Shown piece after piece: positions 9,048 through 20,677 of a stretch of DNA of 64,000 nucleotides. This stretch comes from Citrobacter sp. FP75 (GTDB lineage: Bacteria > Pseudomonadota > Gammaproteobacteria > Enterobacterales > Enterobacteriaceae). Numbering within the stretch: position 1 is the stretch's first letter; the number at the start of each line of letters is the position of its first letter. The notes below the pieces were generated by a model. The model saw nothing but the letters and a program-made list of their open reading frames with translations, made no database searches and was not told where the DNA came from. Location: NCBI RefSeq assembly GCF_018342065.1, contig NZ_JAFDOE010000005.1, positions 1 through 64,000 of the forward strand, written 5' to 3'. The position numbers were made by a program, and so were the translations under genes.

Positions 9048-10340
9048 TTAGTCATGCCACACCAGACTCACGCCGTTTTCCCCTTCCGCCAGTCCTTCCC
9101 GCGTAACAAAGACACCCGCTGCTGCAATCAGCGTTTCACCGTAAAATAGCAACGGTGTGGTATCTCGTCGCCAGGGCGGAATTCCCTGCTCCTGCCAGAT
9201 TTTTTTGAGCTTACGCCCACCGTTACGCCCGACAATATGCAATAACCCGGGGGCTTTAAAGCGAATACTAACGGGTTCATCCACTCGTGGCACGCGCAAT
9301 TCACCGGCACAGAGTAACTGAACTTCCCCCAACCCGGCTGGCAGCGTCAGCGGTGTTTGCCAGCATGACCACGGGATCACTAAGTCACTTTGCCCGGTAA
9401 CAGATTTAATCCACCACAGCTGCGACTGATAACGGCGAACTTCGTACTCGCCCAAACGTAAACACGGCGATGCATCTTCTCGCGCCAGCGCCACTTCCTG
9501 CCAGATTCGCTCCAGCGCATCCCGGGAGGGCATTGACGCATTTCGCCCAGCCAGCCAACGACGAAGCAGCGCCGCACGCCGTACGTCGCTCATCGTCATT
9601 AACGGAGCCAGCTGCAAGCTGCCCTGAGCGGTGACACACGCCGCTAAATCGTTAGCCAGCAGTTCATTCAGCAAGCTTTCCTGCTCGGCACACAGCGCAG
9701 CGCTACGGGCCGTCGCCTCGGCGAAGTGCGGCCAACGCTGTTGCAATTGCGGGATAATACGCAGACGCAGGAAATTGCGATCGTAAGCGTCATCCTGATT
9801 ACTTTCATCTTCAATCCAGCGCAACCCATGCTCCCGCGCCCAGCGTTCAAGCGCGTCACGCGATTGCGTCAATAGCGGGCGAATAAGTCGGGTTCCGGCA
9901 AAGGGCGAGCTTTCCCCCATGGCGGAAAGCCCGGCGGGACCACTGCCGCGTTTGAGCGCCAGCAGAAAGGTCTCACACTGGTCATCCAGATGCTGAGCAG
10001 TCATCAGCACCTCACCCGGCAGTAGCGTCCGGGCAAATGCCTGATAGCGCGCCCGCCGCGCCTGAGCTTCTATACCCAGCCCTTCATCCTGAAGATGCAC
10101 CCGCTCAACCACCAGCGGCACCTGCCACTGCGCACAGACCGATTCACAGTGCGTCACCCATTCATCTGCGTGCGGACTCAAACCATGATGGATGTGGATC
10201 GCGCGCAAAGCGACGCCGAAGTGCTGATTTCGCCACAGCACCAGCTGATGCAAAAGCACGGTCGAATCAAGACCACCGCTAAAAGCGACCAGAATGTGGG
10301 GAGATGTCAGAAGTGAAGCGTTCAGCGTGAGTGTCGTCAT
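9048..10340 (-). CDS. tilS: tRNA(Ile)-lysidine synthetase
   Basis: Converts C34 of tRNA-Ile(CAU) to lysidine so that it reads AUA and is charged with isoleucine; essential. The 430-residue protein has the N-type ATP pyrophosphatase P-loop SGGLDS at 21-26, then the catalytic domain to about 215, a TilS substrate-binding domain, and a C-terminal tRNA-binding domain. It is two residues shorter than E. coli TilS. It is the last gene of the leftward accA-ldcC-yaeR-tilS stretch and converges with rof. Confidence 0.96.
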   Translation of the reverse strand: MTTLTLNASLLTSPHILVAFSGGLDSTVLLHQLVLWRNQHFGVALRAIHIHHGLSPHADEWVTHCESVCAQWQVPLVVERVHLQDEGLGIEAQARRARYQAFARTLLPGEVLMTAQHLDDQCETFLLALKRGSGPAGLSAMGESSPFAGTRLIRPLLTQSRDALERWAREHGLRWIEDESNQDDAYDRNFLRLRIIPQLQQRWPHFAEATARSAALCAEQESLLNELLANDLAACVTAQGSLQLAPLMTMSDVRRAALLRRWLAGRNASMPSRDALERIWQEVALAREDASPCLRLGEYEVRRYQSQLWWIKSVTGQSDLVIPWSCWQTPLTLPAGLGEVQLLCAGELRVPRVDEPVSIRFKAPGLLHIVGRNGGRKLKKIWQEQGIPPWRRDTTPLLFYGETLIAAAGVFVTREGLAEGENGVSLVWHD

Positions 10341-10401
10341 GATGGTTACTTACAAGGGTATTGCCCGGCACGTTATCGGGCTACAGTTACAATGACAAGC
10401 C

Positions 10402-10791
10402 TTATAGCTCGTACAGTTCAAGCGGTAATCCGTCCGGATCATTGAAAAAGGTAAAACGTTTGCCGGTAAAGGGATCGATACGTACCGGCTCGCATTTCAC
10501 ATCATGACATTCCAGATGGGTTATCGCCTTATCCACATCATCCACACTGAACGCCAGATGACGTAAACCACAGGCTTCCGGTCGGCTGGGACGGCAAGGC
10601 GGAAATGGAAAAGAAAAAAGCTCAATCACATACTGCCCGTTCAGCGCCAGATCGCCTTTCCAGGAATCGCGCTCTTCCCGGTAGGCCTCGCTCATCAGCG
10701 TAAAGCCAAGCACATTACAGTAAAATGCCTTACTCACCGCGTAGTCCGTCGCGATAATGGCAATATGGTGAACCTGTTTTAATCCCAGCAT
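10402..10791 (-). CDS. yaeR: Glyoxalase/VOC superfamily protein YaeR
   Basis: Small metal-dependent VOC-fold protein of 129 residues, the same length as E. coli YaeR; the physiological substrate is unknown. Two beta-alpha-beta-beta-beta modules are recognisable: HHIAIIATD at 8-16 and LRHLAFSVDD near 76-85. A conserved C-terminal Glu in LPLELYEL is a likely metal ligand. It lies between ldcC and tilS on the same strand, about 60 bp after ldcC and before tilS. Confidence 0.93.
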   Translation of the reverse strand: MLGLKQVHHIAIIATDYAVSKAFYCNVLGFTLMSEAYREERDSWKGDLALNGQYVIELFSFPFPPCRPSRPEACGLRHLAFSVDDVDKAITHLECHDVKCEPVRIDPFTGKRFTFFNDPDGLPLELYEL

Positions 10792-10856
10792 AGCGTCTTT
10801 GCCTCTTTAGTTTTCTTTTCGCACGTTACTCGTCCGCAGTCAGTTCAGGCAAGTTG

Positions 10857-12995
10857 TTATGCCATTTTTAGGACTCTCACACGATACACGCCGTCCTCGC
10901 CCAGTCTGGCGCCATGGATATCCGTTTCAAACCCAGGATAATGATGGCCGACAGAACACAGCATCAGCAGGAAATCCAGCACCGACCGGCTTTCTTCGGT
11001 GATCATTTCCCCCGGCATCAGCAGCGGTACGCCGGGAGGATAAGGCAGGATCATATTTGCGGAAACGCGCCCCACTAGTTGATCGAGCGTCACGGTCTCC
11101 ACTTCACCTTTGATCTGCCGTTGCCAGGCCTGATGTGGCGTCATTTTCATTTCCGGCAAAGTGTCAAAGGCCCGTAACATCAGCCCGGAGAGATCGTGCT
11201 GGCGGATCAAGTCGTGGATCCCCTGAGCCAGATCCTGAATACGCATATTACGATAAAAATCAGGATCTTCAGCGTACAGATCCGGCAGCATATTTTTCAC
11301 GCGCAAATTCAGATCGTACGAACGCTTAAATTCCGTCAGCCCGCGCAGCAAGCCCATCGCGCGGGTTTTATCAATGCCGATACTAAACAGGAACAACAGA
11401 TTATACGGCCCTGTTTTCTCCACCACGACGCCGCGTTCATCAAGGAATTTCGCCACCAGCGCGGCCGGGATCCCTTCTTCACTCATATTTCCTTGTTCAT
11501 CCATTCCCGGCGTCAGAATGGTGACCTTCACCGGGTCGAGGAACATGTGGTCGGCGTCAGCATCGACAAATCCGTGCCAGTCTTCACCAGGTGCCACCGG
11601 CCAGCACTCCGCTTCATCTACCCTTTCCGGCTGCCAGATATCAAAGAACCAGCCGTCCGACTCTTCCCGCAACCGCTGTACTTCCTTACGGAAATGCAGC
11701 GCGCGCTCGACGGATCGATTGATTAAGCGCTTGCCTGAATTGCCACGCAGCATTGCCGCCGCCGTTTCTATCGACGCCACAATCGGGTAGCTCGGCGATG
11801 TCGAGGTGTGCATCATAAAGGCTTCATTAAAGGTCTCTTCGTCGTAATCGCCCTTAATGTGGATCAGAGAAGCCTGTGACAACGCCGCCAGCATCTTGTG
11901 GGTTGACTGGGTTTCAAAAAACACTTTTCCCGGCACCCGTTCGCCGCTCATGCCGCTTTTCCCCTGGTAAATCGGGTGAAAATGGGTGTAGGGCACCCAG
12001 GCAGAGTCAAAGTGGATAGAAGGCACGTCCAGCGTTTGCTTGATCCAGTTGGTGTTATACAACAGGCCGTCGTAGGTGGAGTTCGTGATAACCGCATGTA
12101 CCGGCCACTGGGCCTGGGCAGTCTCCTCTACTTTGCGCTCAATACTCTCACGGGTAAATTCCCGACGAGGTATGCCCCCTAGAATACCCAGCGCATTTCG
12201 CGTGGGCTTCAGCCAGATGGGTACCACGTCGCTCATCATCAGTAAATGCGCCAGCGATTTATGACAGTTACGATCAATCAGTAGCGTACTTCCCGTCGGG
12301 GCGGCATACATGCCGACAATCTTGTTTGACGTCGAAGTGCCATTCGTCACCATATAGCTCTGCTCGGCGCCAAAGGTGCGGGCAATGTACTCTTCGGCCT
12401 CCAGGTGCGGACCGGTATGGTCCAGCAGCGACCCGAGTTCAGTCACGGAAATGGAGACGTCGGCTTTGAGCGTATTGCCGCCAAAAAAGTCATAGAACAG
12501 GCAGCCGACCGGGCTTTTCTGGTATGCCGTTCCCGCCATATGCCCCGGCGTACAGAAGGTATACTTCCCTTCTTTCACATAGGTAAACAGCGCTTTGGTA
12601 AACGGGGGGGTAATGTTATCGAGGTACTCGCTGGTGTACTGGCGAATGCGGGTGGCAATATCTTCTGACTGACCCAGCGCATACTCAAAGAACCACAGTG
12701 CCATGCGCAGGTCGTGTGCGCTAACATCCATCGTCGAATGGGTATTGATAAAAGCATAAAGCGGGAGATATTCGTTAAGCTGGTTGATGTCACTACACAG
12801 CTCAAGGCTGTATTCATCCCAGTCAAAAATGACGCCGCAAATTCGCGGGTTGTGCTCAATAAATTTCAGCAGATCGACGCTATTCTGCGGCCAGATAATC
12901 TGAAATCCCTGCTGCTGCAGCGCACGTTCAAGTTCCTTGATGGGCTCATCTTTATAAAAGACGCCATGCGGTCCCATGATGGCAATGATGTTCAT
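10857..12995 (-). CDS. ldcC: Constitutive lysine decarboxylase
   Basis: PLP enzyme that decarboxylates L-lysine to cadaverine and CO2, contributing to polyamine pool and acid tolerance. It has 712 residues against 713 for E. coli LdcC. An N-terminal wing (response-regulator-like) domain runs from 1 to about 130, then a fold-type I core with the PLP lysine K367 in STHK, and a C-terminal domain. Its location directly downstream of accA, rather than next to cadB, identifies it as LdcC and not the inducible CadA. It has a strong Shine-Dalgarno AGGAGG and a terminator-like hairpin before it. Confidence 0.96.
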   Translation of the reverse strand: MNIIAIMGPHGVFYKDEPIKELERALQQQGFQIIWPQNSVDLLKFIEHNPRICGVIFDWDEYSLELCSDINQLNEYLPLYAFINTHSTMDVSAHDLRMALWFFEYALGQSEDIATRIRQYTSEYLDNITPPFTKALFTYVKEGKYTFCTPGHMAGTAYQKSPVGCLFYDFFGGNTLKADVSISVTELGSLLDHTGPHLEAEEYIARTFGAEQSYMVTNGTSTSNKIVGMYAAPTGSTLLIDRNCHKSLAHLLMMSDVVPIWLKPTRNALGILGGIPRREFTRESIERKVEETAQAQWPVHAVITNSTYDGLLYNTNWIKQTLDVPSIHFDSAWVPYTHFHPIYQGKSGMSGERVPGKVFFETQSTHKMLAALSQASLIHIKGDYDEETFNEAFMMHTSTSPSYPIVASIETAAAMLRGNSGKRLINRSVERALHFRKEVQRLREESDGWFFDIWQPERVDEAECWPVAPGEDWHGFVDADADHMFLDPVKVTILTPGMDEQGNMSEEGIPAALVAKFLDERGVVVEKTGPYNLLFLFSIGIDKTRAMGLLRGLTEFKRSYDLNLRVKNMLPDLYAEDPDFYRNMRIQDLAQGIHDLIRQHDLSGLMLRAFDTLPEMKMTPHQAWQRQIKGEVETVTLDQLVGRVSANMILPYPPGVPLLMPGEMITEESRSVLDFLLMLCSVGHHYPGFETDIHGARLGEDGVYRVRVLKMA

Positions 12996-13045
12996 GCGTT
13001 CCTCCTGGAAAAACCTTAGTTAATCATAGCCTGGTCAAACCGCAG

Positions 13046-13080
13046 GTAAAAAAAAGGGCCACTGCGTTGTGGCCCTTTTC
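13046..13080 (-). terminator. Intrinsic terminator after accA
   Basis: On the minus strand an AAAAGGGCCAC/GTGGCCCTTTT stem with a short loop is followed by a run of eight T. It lies between accA and ldcC, so ldcC probably needs its own promoter or read-through. Confidence 0.88.
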
Positions 13081-13094
13081 AGAATAAATGCAGT

Positions 13095-14054
13095 TTATGC
13101 GTAACCGTAGCTCATCAGACGCTGGTAACGGCGATTTTTCAGTTCTTCCGTGCTTAGCACGTCAAGATCGGCCAAGTCGGCCAGCAGCTGTGCTTTCAGC
13201 GACGCAGCCATGACCTCTGGATTACGATGCGCACCACCCAGCGGTTCCGGGACGATGGAATCGATAAGCTTCAGCTCTTTCAGACGCGGTGCAACGATAC
13301 CCATGGCTTCAGCCGCCAGCGGGGCTTTATCCGCGCTTTTCCATAGAATAGACGCACAGCCTTCCGGGGAGATAACGGAATAGGTGCTGTATTGCAACAT
13401 ATTCACTTTATCGCCCACGCCGATCGCCAGCGCACCACCGGAGCCACCTTCACCGATAACGGTGCAGATAACCGGCACGCTCAGACGTGACATTTCACGC
13501 AGATTGCGCGCTATCGCTTCAGACTGACCGCGTTCTTCCGCGCCCACGCCCGGATAAGCCCCCGGAGTGTCGATGAAGGTAATAATCGGCATCTTGAAAC
13601 GTTCGGCCATTTCCATCAGACGCAGCGCTTTACGATAGCCTTCCGGCGCTGGCATACCGAAGTTACGACGGATTTTCTCTTTGGTCTCACGGCCTTTCTG
13701 ATGACCAATGATCATCACCGGACGGCCATCAAGACGCGCGATACCGCCGACGATAGCTTTATCATCCGCATAGGCACGATCGCCCGCCAGCTCATCAAAT
13801 TCATCAAACGCCAGGCGGACATAATCCAGGGTGTACGGACGCTGCGGATGGCGTGCCAGTTGGGCTACCTGCCATGCGCCAAGATCGGCAAAGATTTTGC
13901 GCGTCAGTTCTACGCTTTTTTCACGCAGACGATGCACTTCTTCATCGATGTTAATATCCAGTTTCTCATCCTGACGGCTAACCGCAGTCAGAGAATCGAT
14001 TTTTGCTTCCAGCTCTGCAATCGGCTGTTCAAAATCAAGGAAATTCAGACTCAT
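13095..14054 (-). CDS. accA: Acetyl-CoA carboxylase carboxyltransferase subunit alpha
   Basis: With AccD forms the carboxyltransferase that moves CO2 from carboxybiotin to acetyl-CoA, the first committed step of fatty acid synthesis. It has 319 residues, identical in length to E. coli AccA, with a crotonase-type fold: GGxxGIARLDG, an oxyanion-hole region [12 protein letters not shown] near 205-216, and [10 protein letters not shown] near 160. It starts only 12 bp after dnaE and is probably co-transcribed with the dnaE end of the lpx-bam cluster. Confidence 0.97.
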   Translation of the reverse strand: MSLNFLDFEQPIAELEAKIDSLTAVSRQDEKLDINIDEEVHRLREKSVELTRKIFADLGAWQVAQLARHPQRPYTLDYVRLAFDEFDELAGDRAYADDKAIVGGIARLDGRPVMIIGHQKGRETKEKIRRNFGMPAPEGYRKALRLMEMAERFKMPIITFIDTPGAYPGVGAEERGQSEAIARNLREMSRLSVPVICTVIGEGGSGGALAIGVGDKVNMLQYSTYSVISPEGCASILWKSADKAPLAAEAMGIVAPRLKELKLIDSIVPEPLGGAHRNPEVMAASLKAQLLADLADLDVLSTEELKNRRYQRLMSYGYA

Positions 14055-14066
14055 AGTATTCCTGTA

Positions 14067-17000
14067 TTAGTCAAACTCCAGTTCCACCTGCTCCGAACCA
14101 ATAAGGCCACGGAGATCGTTTAGCAAACGATCGCTCGGAGAGACACGCCACGTCGCGCCAAAACGCAACCGCGCACGTGCATCCGCCCTCTGATAGTAGA
14201 GATGTACTGGAATTGTCCCCGAGCGGTGGGGTTCCAGAGACTGACGGAGTCGGTTTAAAAGCTGGTCATCAATTTGCCTGTCCGTCAGCGAGATAGCAAG
14301 CCCGCGAGCATATTTTTCCCGGGCTTCGTCAATATCCATGACTTCACGGGCCATCATTTTAAGCCCGCCGCTGAAGTCATCAAAGCTGACCTGTCCGCTG
14401 ACGATAAGTATGCGGTCTTTTTCCAGCAAATGCTGGTATTTATCCAGGGCCTCGGTAAACAACATCACCTCCAGACGCCCGGAACGGTCATCCAGCGTAC
14501 AGATGCCGATACGATTGCCGCGCTTGGTGACCATTACCCGCGCAGCAATGACGAGCCCCGCAGCCGTGGTGACTTTACCACGTTCTGTCGGATGCATGTC
14601 TTTCAGCCTGTGGCCTCCGACATAGCGCTCAATTTCTTTCAAATACTGATTGATGGGGTGACCCGTCAGGTAAAGCCCTAACGTTTCACGCTCACCGTCT
14701 AATACCACCTGTTCCGGCCACGGCGTGCAGTTGGCATAGGATTGTTCAATTTGTTCCGGCTCTTCCGCCAGTACACCAAACATATCGGCCTGACCGATAG
14801 CTTCGGCTTTTGCGTGCTGATCGGCGGCTTTAAGCGCATCGTTCAGCGAATTCATCAGCGCGGCGCGATGCGGGCCAAGGCGGTCAAACGCCCCGGACAT
14901 GATCAGTTTTTCCAGCACCCGACGGTTTAGCTTTTTGATATCCGTACGGGCACAGAGATCGAACAGCTCGCGGAAATAGCCACCTTTGTTACGCGCCTCA
15001 ATAATAGCTTCAATAGGTCCTTCACCCACGCCTTTTATCGCGCCGATGCCATACACAATCTCGCCATCATCATTCACGTGGAAGTGATACAGCCCGGAGT
15101 TGATATCCGGCGGCAGGATTTTCAGCCCCATGCGCCAGCATTCATCCACCAGTCCGACCACTTTCTCGGTGTTATCCATATCAGCGGTCATTACCGCTGC
15201 CATAAACTCGGCGGGGTAATGCGCTTTCAGCCATAGCGTCTGGTAGGAGACCAGCGCATAGGCTGCGGAGTGCGATTTGTTAAATCCATAACCGGCGAAC
15301 TTCTCCACCAGGTCAAAGATTTTTATCGCCAGTTCGCCATCTACACCGCGCTTCCTCGCCCCTTCTTCAAAAGTGCCGCGCTGCTTGGCCATCTCTTCCG
15401 GCTTTTTCTTACCCATCGCACGACGCAGCATGTCCGCGCCGCCAAGAGTATAACCAGACAGTTCCTGGGCAATCTGCATGACCTGTTCCTGATACAGGAT
15501 AATGCCGTAGGTCGGCTCCAGAACAGGTTTCAGGCACTCATGCTGCCATTGTACATCCGGGTAGGATATCTCTTCTCGCCCATGCTTACGGTCGATAAAG
15601 TTATCTACCATCCCCGACTGCAGCGGCCCCGGGCGGAACAGCGCCACCAGGGCTATCATATCTTCGAAGCAGTCGGGCTGCAGACGTTTGATCAGATCCT
15701 TCATGCCGCGGGATTCAAGCTGGAAGACGGCGGTCGTCTCCGAGCGTTGCAGCATATCAAAACATTTCTTATCGTCGAGCGGGATGGCGGCGATATCAAT
15801 CGGCTCCAGCCCCTGCTTTGCCCGACGTGGGTTGATCATTTTCAGTGCCCAGTCGATGATAGTCAGCGTACGCAGACCCAGGAAGTCAAACTTCACCAGC
15901 CCGGCGTATTCCACGTCATTTTTATCGAACTGGGTTACCGGATGAAGACCTTCTTCATCACAATAGAGCGGAGCAAAATCGGTAATTTTAGTCGGCGCGA
16001 TAACCACGCCGCCCGCATGCTTACCAGCGTTACGCGTGACGCCTTCCAGCTTACGCGCCATGTCGATCAGCGCCCTGACCTCTTCATCCGCCTCGTAGAT
16101 TTCTGGTAGTTGCGGCTCAGCCTCAAAGGCTTTTGCCAGCGTCATCCCCGGATCGGGTGGCACCAGTTTCGAAATGCGGTCCACAAACCCGTACGGATGC
16201 CCGAGCACGCGGCCTACGTCGCGGATAACCGCTTTTGCCGCCATGGTGCCGAAGGTAATGATCTGCGATACCGCATCGCGGCCATACATCTCCGCCACGT
16301 GTTCAATGACCAGGTCGCGTTTCTCCATACAGAAGTCAACGTCGAAGTCGGGCATCGAGACACGTTCCGGGTTAAGGAAACGTTCGAACAGCAGATCAAA
16401 TTCCAGCGGGTCGAGGTCGGTAATTTTTAGCGCATAAGCCACCAGCGATCCCGCACCGGAACCACGCCCCGGCCCGACCGGCACGCCGTTGTCTTTCGAC
16501 CACTGGATAAATTCCATTACGATCAGGAAGTAGCCAGGGAAACCCATCTGGTTGATAACCTGAAGTTCAATCTCCAGGCGCTCATCATAGGGCGGGCGTT
16601 TCTCCTGGCGCTCGGCTTCGTCCGGGAACAAAAACGCCAGACGCTCTTCCAGCCCTTCGCGCGATTTTGCTACGAGGAAATCCTCGGTGGTCATATCCCC
16701 GGTCGGGAACTGCGGCAAGAAGTACTCGCCCAGGCGCACCGTCACGTTACAACGTTTGGCTATCTCAACGGTATTTTGCAGCGCTTCCGGGATGTCGGAA
16801 AATAGCTCGCACATCTCCTCTTCGCTACGCATATACTGCTGCGGCGAATAGTTGCGCGGGCGTTTCGGATCATCGAGTGTGAAACCATCGTGGATCGCCA
16901 CGCGGATCTCGTGTGCGTCGAAATCCCCGGTTTCAAGGAAGCGAACATCGTTGGTCGCCACCACCGGCAGACCGCGCGTTTCAGCCAGAGCTACCGCGGC

Positions 17001-17549
17001 ATGCAGATAATTTTCTTCATCCTGCCTGCCGGTACGGATCAGCTCTAAGAAATAGCAATCCGGGAAGTGTTCTTCATAAAATGCCACGCACTCATCAACC
17101 AGGGCGCTATTGCCACGCAACAGGCCACGCCCAACGTCGCCCATGCGACCGCCGGACAGCAAAATCAAACCTTCTTTTAGCTCAACCAGCCAGTCTTTGT
17201 CGATGACTGGCCCTTCTGCGCCATAGCCGCGCTGGTAGGCTTTTGAGATAAGCAGCGTGAGATTCTGATAGCCCGTATTATTGGCAGCCAGCACGGTGAG
17301 CTGCGTGAGTTCATCGCCAAACTGTTCACTACGAACATGAAAATCAGCGCCAACAATTGGCTTAATGCCCGCACCGTGACCCGCTCCGTAAAACTTCACC
17401 AGACCACAAAGGTTGGTGAAATCGGTGATCGCCAGCGCAGGCATGCCCAACGCGGCCGCCTTTTTCACCAGCGGCCCGGTTTTCGCCAGCCCATCAATCA
17501 TGGAGTAGTCGCTGTGCACCCGCAGGTGGACGAAACGTGGTTCAGACAT
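14067..17549 (-). CDS. dnaE: DNA polymerase III alpha subunit
   Basis: Replicative polymerase catalytic subunit. At 1160 residues it is the same length as the E. coli protein. An N-terminal PHP domain (1-270, starting [15 protein letters not shown]) binds the epsilon proofreader. The palm carries the catalytic acidic motif PDFDVDFC near 398-405 and a third Asp near 555. Next are fingers, a tandem helix-hairpin-helix, a beta-clamp-binding site near 920, an OB fold (about 990-1070) and a C-terminal tau-binding domain. It lies 36 bp after rnhB and 12 bp before accA. Confidence 0.98.
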   Translation of the reverse strand: MSEPRFVHLRVHSDYSMIDGLAKTGPLVKKAAALGMPALAITDFTNLCGLVKFYGAGHGAGIKPIVGADFHVRSEQFGDELTQLTVLAANNTGYQNLTLLISKAYQRGYGAEGPVIDKDWLVELKEGLILLSGGRMGDVGRGLLRGNSALVDECVAFYEEHFPDCYFLELIRTGRQDEENYLHAAVALAETRGLPVVATNDVRFLETGDFDAHEIRVAIHDGFTLDDPKRPRNYSPQQYMRSEEEMCELFSDIPEALQNTVEIAKRCNVTVRLGEYFLPQFPTGDMTTEDFLVAKSREGLEERLAFLFPDEAERQEKRPPYDERLEIELQVINQMGFPGYFLIVMEFIQWSKDNGVPVGPGRGSGAGSLVAYALKITDLDPLEFDLLFERFLNPERVSMPDFDVDFCMEKRDLVIEHVAEMYGRDAVSQIITFGTMAAKAVIRDVGRVLGHPYGFVDRISKLVPPDPGMTLAKAFEAEPQLPEIYEADEEVRALIDMARKLEGVTRNAGKHAGGVVIAPTKITDFAPLYCDEEGLHPVTQFDKNDVEYAGLVKFDFLGLRTLTIIDWALKMINPRRAKQGLEPIDIAAIPLDDKKCFDMLQRSETTAVFQLESRGMKDLIKRLQPDCFEDMIALVALFRPGPLQSGMVDNFIDRKHGREEISYPDVQWQHECLKPVLEPTYGIILYQEQVMQIAQELSGYTLGGADMLRRAMGKKKPEEMAKQRGTFEEGARKRGVDGELAIKIFDLVEKFAGYGFNKSHSAAYALVSYQTLWLKAHYPAEFMAAVMTADMDNTEKVVGLVDECWRMGLKILPPDINSGLYHFHVNDDGEIVYGIGAIKGVGEGPIEAIIEARNKGGYFRELFDLCARTDIKKLNRRVLEKLIMSGAFDRLGPHRAALMNSLNDALKAADQHAKAEAIGQADMFGVLAEEPEQIEQSYANCTPWPEQVVLDGERETLGLYLTGHPINQYLKEIERYVGGHRLKDMHPTERGKVTTAAGLVIAARVMVTKRGNRIGICTLDDRSGRLEVMLFTEALDKYQHLLEKDRILIVSGQVSFDDFSGGLKMMAREVMDIDEAREKYARGLAISLTDRQIDDQLLNRLRQSLEPHRSGTIPVHLYYQRADARARLRFGATWRVSPSDRLLNDLRGLIGSEQVELEFD

Positions 17550-17585
17550 CTTCAGATTCCGGTTTACTTATTCTTGCCACAAGAA

Positions 17586-18182
17586 TCAGGACGTGAGTCC
17601 CAGTGCGCGTTTGACAGGAGCAAAGCTGCGACGGTGATGCTCGATAGCACCGTGTTCAACCAGCGCAGCCAAATGAACAGCGGTTGGATAGCCTTTGTGT
17701 TGCGCAAAGCCATACTGCGGAAAAACAGTATCCAGTGCCGCCATCTCAGCATCGCGGGTGACTTTCGCCAGGATTGACGCCGCACTGATCTCCGCCACAC
17801 GACTGTCCCCTTTTACCACCGCCATCGACGGCATCGGTAAGGCCGGGCAACGATTTCCGTCAATCAGCACGTATTCTGGCGTAATATGCAAACCCGCTAC
17901 CGCACGCTGCATCGCCAGCATGGTGGCATGCAGAATATTCAACTCGTCAATTTCATGCGGTTCCGCACGTCCAAGACTCCAGCTTAACGCTTTTTCTTTG
18001 ATTTCATCGTAAAGTGACAGACGACGCTTTTCAGACAATTTTTTGGAGTCGTTGAGACCAATAATCGGACGCGATGGGTCAAGAATGACCGCCGCAGTCA
18101 CCACGGCCCCAACCAAAGGACCTCGCCCTACTTCATCCACGCCCGCGACTAAATGCGTATGCGGATAAACAAATTCAATCAT
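17586..18182 (-). CDS. rnhB: Ribonuclease HII
   Basis: Cleaves RNA in RNA/DNA hybrids and removes single ribonucleotides embedded in DNA. At 198 residues it equals the E. coli length. The first catalytic pair D16-E17 is in GVDEVGRG, and further carboxylates follow near D108 and D126. Its start overlaps the lpxB stop by 4 bp (ATGA), so it is coupled to the lipid A genes although its job is in genome maintenance. Confidence 0.97.
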   Translation of the reverse strand: MIEFVYPHTHLVAGVDEVGRGPLVGAVVTAAVILDPSRPIIGLNDSKKLSEKRRLSLYDEIKEKALSWSLGRAEPHEIDELNILHATMLAMQRAVAGLHITPEYVLIDGNRCPALPMPSMAVVKGDSRVAEISAASILAKVTRDAEMAALDTVFPQYGFAQHKGYPTAVHLAALVEHGAIEHHRRSFAPVKRALGLTS

Positions 18183-19327
18183 TGTGCTAACTCCAGGACC
18201 GCATCCGCCGCCTGTTCATCGGCATTGCAACGGATCTGCTGGTGCAGTTCACGGAATGTGTCGTGCATTGCATAGCTGGTTTTACCCTTCGCCAGCAACG
18301 GCAGTAACGCTTTCGCCAGCGCCTGCGGTTCACACTCTTCCTGCAACAGCTCTTTAACCAGTTCTCTTCCCGCCAGCAGGTTCGGCAACGAAACATAATC
18401 GGTTTTCACCAGACGTTTCGCCAGCCAAAAGGTGAAGGGTTTCATACGGTAGCCGACAACCATCGGGCACTTCGCCAGCATACATTCCAGCGCTGCCGTA
18501 CCCGAAGCCAGCAGCGCGGCATCGCTGGCAACCATCGCTTCGCGTCCCATCCCATTGAGCAGATGTACGGAAAGTTCCGGCGCCACTTCAGCTTTGATGC
18601 GCTCAAACTGTTCTCGCCGTTTGGCATTCACCAGCGGCACGACCACTTCAAGATCGGGATACTGCTGGCGTAACAGCTGCGCCGTTTTCAGAAAATCGGC
18701 GCTGAGCATCTCCACTTCTGCACCACGGCTTCCGGGTAAAAGCGCCAGGCAGTGTGCATCATGGGGAATACCCAGCACGTCGCGGGCCGCGTTTTTATCC
18801 GGATCCAACGGCATGGCGTCTGCCATGGTGTGGCCGATAAAGCGGCACGGGACATTAAATTTGTCATAAAACGCTTTTTCGAAAGGTAGAAAGGCCAGCA
18901 CCATATTGGTGGATCTGCCTATTTTGAAAACGCGTTTCTGTCGCCATGCCCACACGGAAGGGCTGACGTAATGAATGGTTTTAATGCCCTGTTTTTTCAG
19001 GTTCCCTTCAAGGGTAATATTGAAATCAGGTGCATCAATACCGACGAAAACATCCGGCTTGAGGTCGGTGAAGCGGCGAGTCAGATCGGCACGAATATGA
19101 AGTAAACGGCGCAGGCGTCCGAGCACTTCAACAATGCCCATCACCGCCAGCTCTTCCATTTCGTACCAGGCTTCGCAGCCTTCGGCCTGCATCAGCGGAC
19201 CCGCTACGCCAACAAAGCGGGCATTGGGGACACGCGCCTTGAGTGCTCGAATTAATCCGGCACCAAGAATATCGCCGGAGGTTTCTCCGGCGACAAGGGC
19301 AATCGTTAAAGGACGCTGTGCAGTCAT
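18179..19327 (-). CDS. lpxB: Lipid-A-disaccharide synthase
   Basis: Condenses UDP-2,3-diacylglucosamine with lipid X to form the beta-1,6 disaccharide of lipid A; a peripheral membrane glycosyltransferase (GT-B fold). The 382 residues match the E. coli length. The N-terminal GETSGD motif (15-20) and the C-terminal nucleotide-sugar region (ASGTAALE near 276) are present. It is translationally coupled at both ends: one shared base with lpxA and four with rnhB. Confidence 0.97.
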   Translation of the reverse strand: MTAQRPLTIALVAGETSGDILGAGLIRALKARVPNARFVGVAGPLMQAEGCEAWYEMEELAVMGIVEVLGRLRRLLHIRADLTRRFTDLKPDVFVGIDAPDFNITLEGNLKKQGIKTIHYVSPSVWAWRQKRVFKIGRSTNMVLAFLPFEKAFYDKFNVPCRFIGHTMADAMPLDPDKNAARDVLGIPHDAHCLALLPGSRGAEVEMLSADFLKTAQLLRQQYPDLEVVVPLVNAKRREQFERIKAEVAPELSVHLLNGMGREAMVASDAALLASGTAALECMLAKCPMVVGYRMKPFTFWLAKRLVKTDYVSLPNLLAGRELVKELLQEECEPQALAKALLPLLAKGKTSYAMHDTFRELHQQIRCNADEQAADAVLELAQ

Positions 19328-20115
19328 TAACGAATCAGGCCACGCGTTGAGCGTTCAAAGAAATCGCTGAAAGCTTGAACATCCGGGTACTGCTTCGCCA
19401 GTTCGGCGATTTCCGGTTTCGCTTCTTCCAGCGTTTTGCCGCTGCGGTACAACGCTTTGTAGGCATTGCGGATCGCGGTAATTGCTTCGCGGGTGAACCC
19501 ACGACGCTTCAGACCTTCGATATTGACACCAAATGGCGTCGCGTGGTTGCCCTGGGCAATAACGTACGGCGGAACGTCCTGAGCGACGCCAGAACAACCG
19601 CCGACCATCACGTGCGCACCGATGATGCAGAACTGATGCACCGCCGTCATCCCGCCGATAATAACAAAATCATCAAGCGTTACATGTCCGGCAAGCGTGG
19701 CGTTATTCGCCAGAATGCAGCGATTACCAATCGTACAATCATGCGCGACGTGTGCGTTGATCATCAGTAAGTTATCGCTGCCCACCTTAGTCAACCCACC
19801 GCCCTGCACTGTGCCACGATGAATGGTGACGCTTTCGCGGATGCGGTTGCGATCGCCAATTTCCACGCGGGTTGGCTCACCAGCATACTTCAGATCCTGG
19901 TTTACTTCGCCGATGGAGGCAAACTGATAGATCTCATTATCGCGACCAATTTTAGTATGGCCATTCACGACAACGTGAGACTTCAGTACGGTACCCTCAC
20001 CAATTTCAACGTGGGGTCCAACAATACAAAAAGGACCAATGTGGGCATTAGCACCAATACTGGCGCCCTCTTCCACAATGGCGGTCGGGTGAATAAAGGC
20101 GGATTTATCAATCAC
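19327..20115 (-). CDS. lpxA: UDP-N-acetylglucosamine 3-O-acyltransferase
   Basis: First step of lipid A synthesis: transfers 3-hydroxymyristate from ACP to UDP-GlcNAc. The 262-residue protein forms a left-handed beta-helix made of hexapeptide repeats over about the first 190 residues, followed by a helical C-terminal domain. The catalytic H125 (in [13 protein letters not shown], with H122) is present. It starts 3 bp after the fabZ stop and overlaps the lpxB start by one base. Confidence 0.98.
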   Translation of the reverse strand: MIDKSAFIHPTAIVEEGASIGANAHIGPFCIVGPHVEIGEGTVLKSHVVVNGHTKIGRDNEIYQFASIGEVNQDLKYAGEPTRVEIGDRNRIRESVTIHRGTVQGGGLTKVGSDNLLMINAHVAHDCTIGNRCILANNATLAGHVTLDDFVIIGGMTAVHQFCIIGAHVMVGGCSGVAQDVPPYVIAQGNHATPFGVNIEGLKRRGFTREAITAIRNAYKALYRSGKTLEEAKPEIAELAKQYPDVQAFSDFFERSTRGLIR

Positions 20116-20118
20116 GTA

Positions 20119-20574
20119 TCAGGCCTCCCGGCTACGGGCACACATCATCGTTGCTTCGCACACAACTTTACCGTCGACCAGCGCAACCCCTTTAAAACGG
20201 GTCAGGCCGCGGCGCGTTTTCTCGAAAGTCACTTCCATGATCATCTGATCGCCCGGCACGACAGGACGCTTGAAGCGTGCTTCATCGATACCTGCAAAAT
20301 AATACAGCTCGCCCGGCTCCAGCTTTCCTACGCTTTTAAACGCCAGAATACCCGTTGCCTGTGCCATTGCTTCCAGAATCAGCACGCCAGGGAAAATCGG
20401 TTTACCCGGAAAGTGGCCCTGGAAGAAGGGCTCGTTAACGGATACATTTTTCACTGCGCGCAGAAAACGACCTTCTTCAAAATCCAGCACACGGTCAACC
20501 AGCAGAAACGGAAAACGGTGCGGCAGAAGTTCTAAAATCTCTTCAATTTGCAGAGTATGAGTGTTAGTAGTCAA
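20119..20574 (-). CDS. fabZ: 3-hydroxyacyl-[ACP] dehydratase
   Basis: Dehydrates 3-hydroxyacyl-ACP in fatty acid elongation, competing with LpxA and LpxD for 3-hydroxymyristoyl-ACP. The 151-residue hot-dog fold has catalytic H54 (FQGHFPG) and E68 (LILEAM). The start codon is TTG at 20574-20572, preceded by AGGAAG. A rare start codon here may help balance dehydratase against the lipid A acyltransferases encoded beside it (inference). It is separated from lpxD by 103 bp. Confidence 0.97.
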
Positions 20575-20677
20575 AATACTCTTCCTGTCAAAATATACTA
20601 AAAGGCAATAATAACACGGCCTGCCGCAATCGTATGAATGGGACAGGCCGTAAAGTCAGATATGCAAAAAAGGTGCT

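Noticed and set aside
10345-10395. Palindrome GCCCGGCACGTTATCGGGC between tilS and yaeR as a terminator
   Set aside because: The stem is only about five pairs and no T run follows on the minus strand; more likely a remnant REP. Not annotated.
15270-16109. Long open frame (279 codons) antisense to dnaE
   Set aside because: It is contained entirely in dnaE, whose 1160-residue product is complete; biased codon use produces such shadows.
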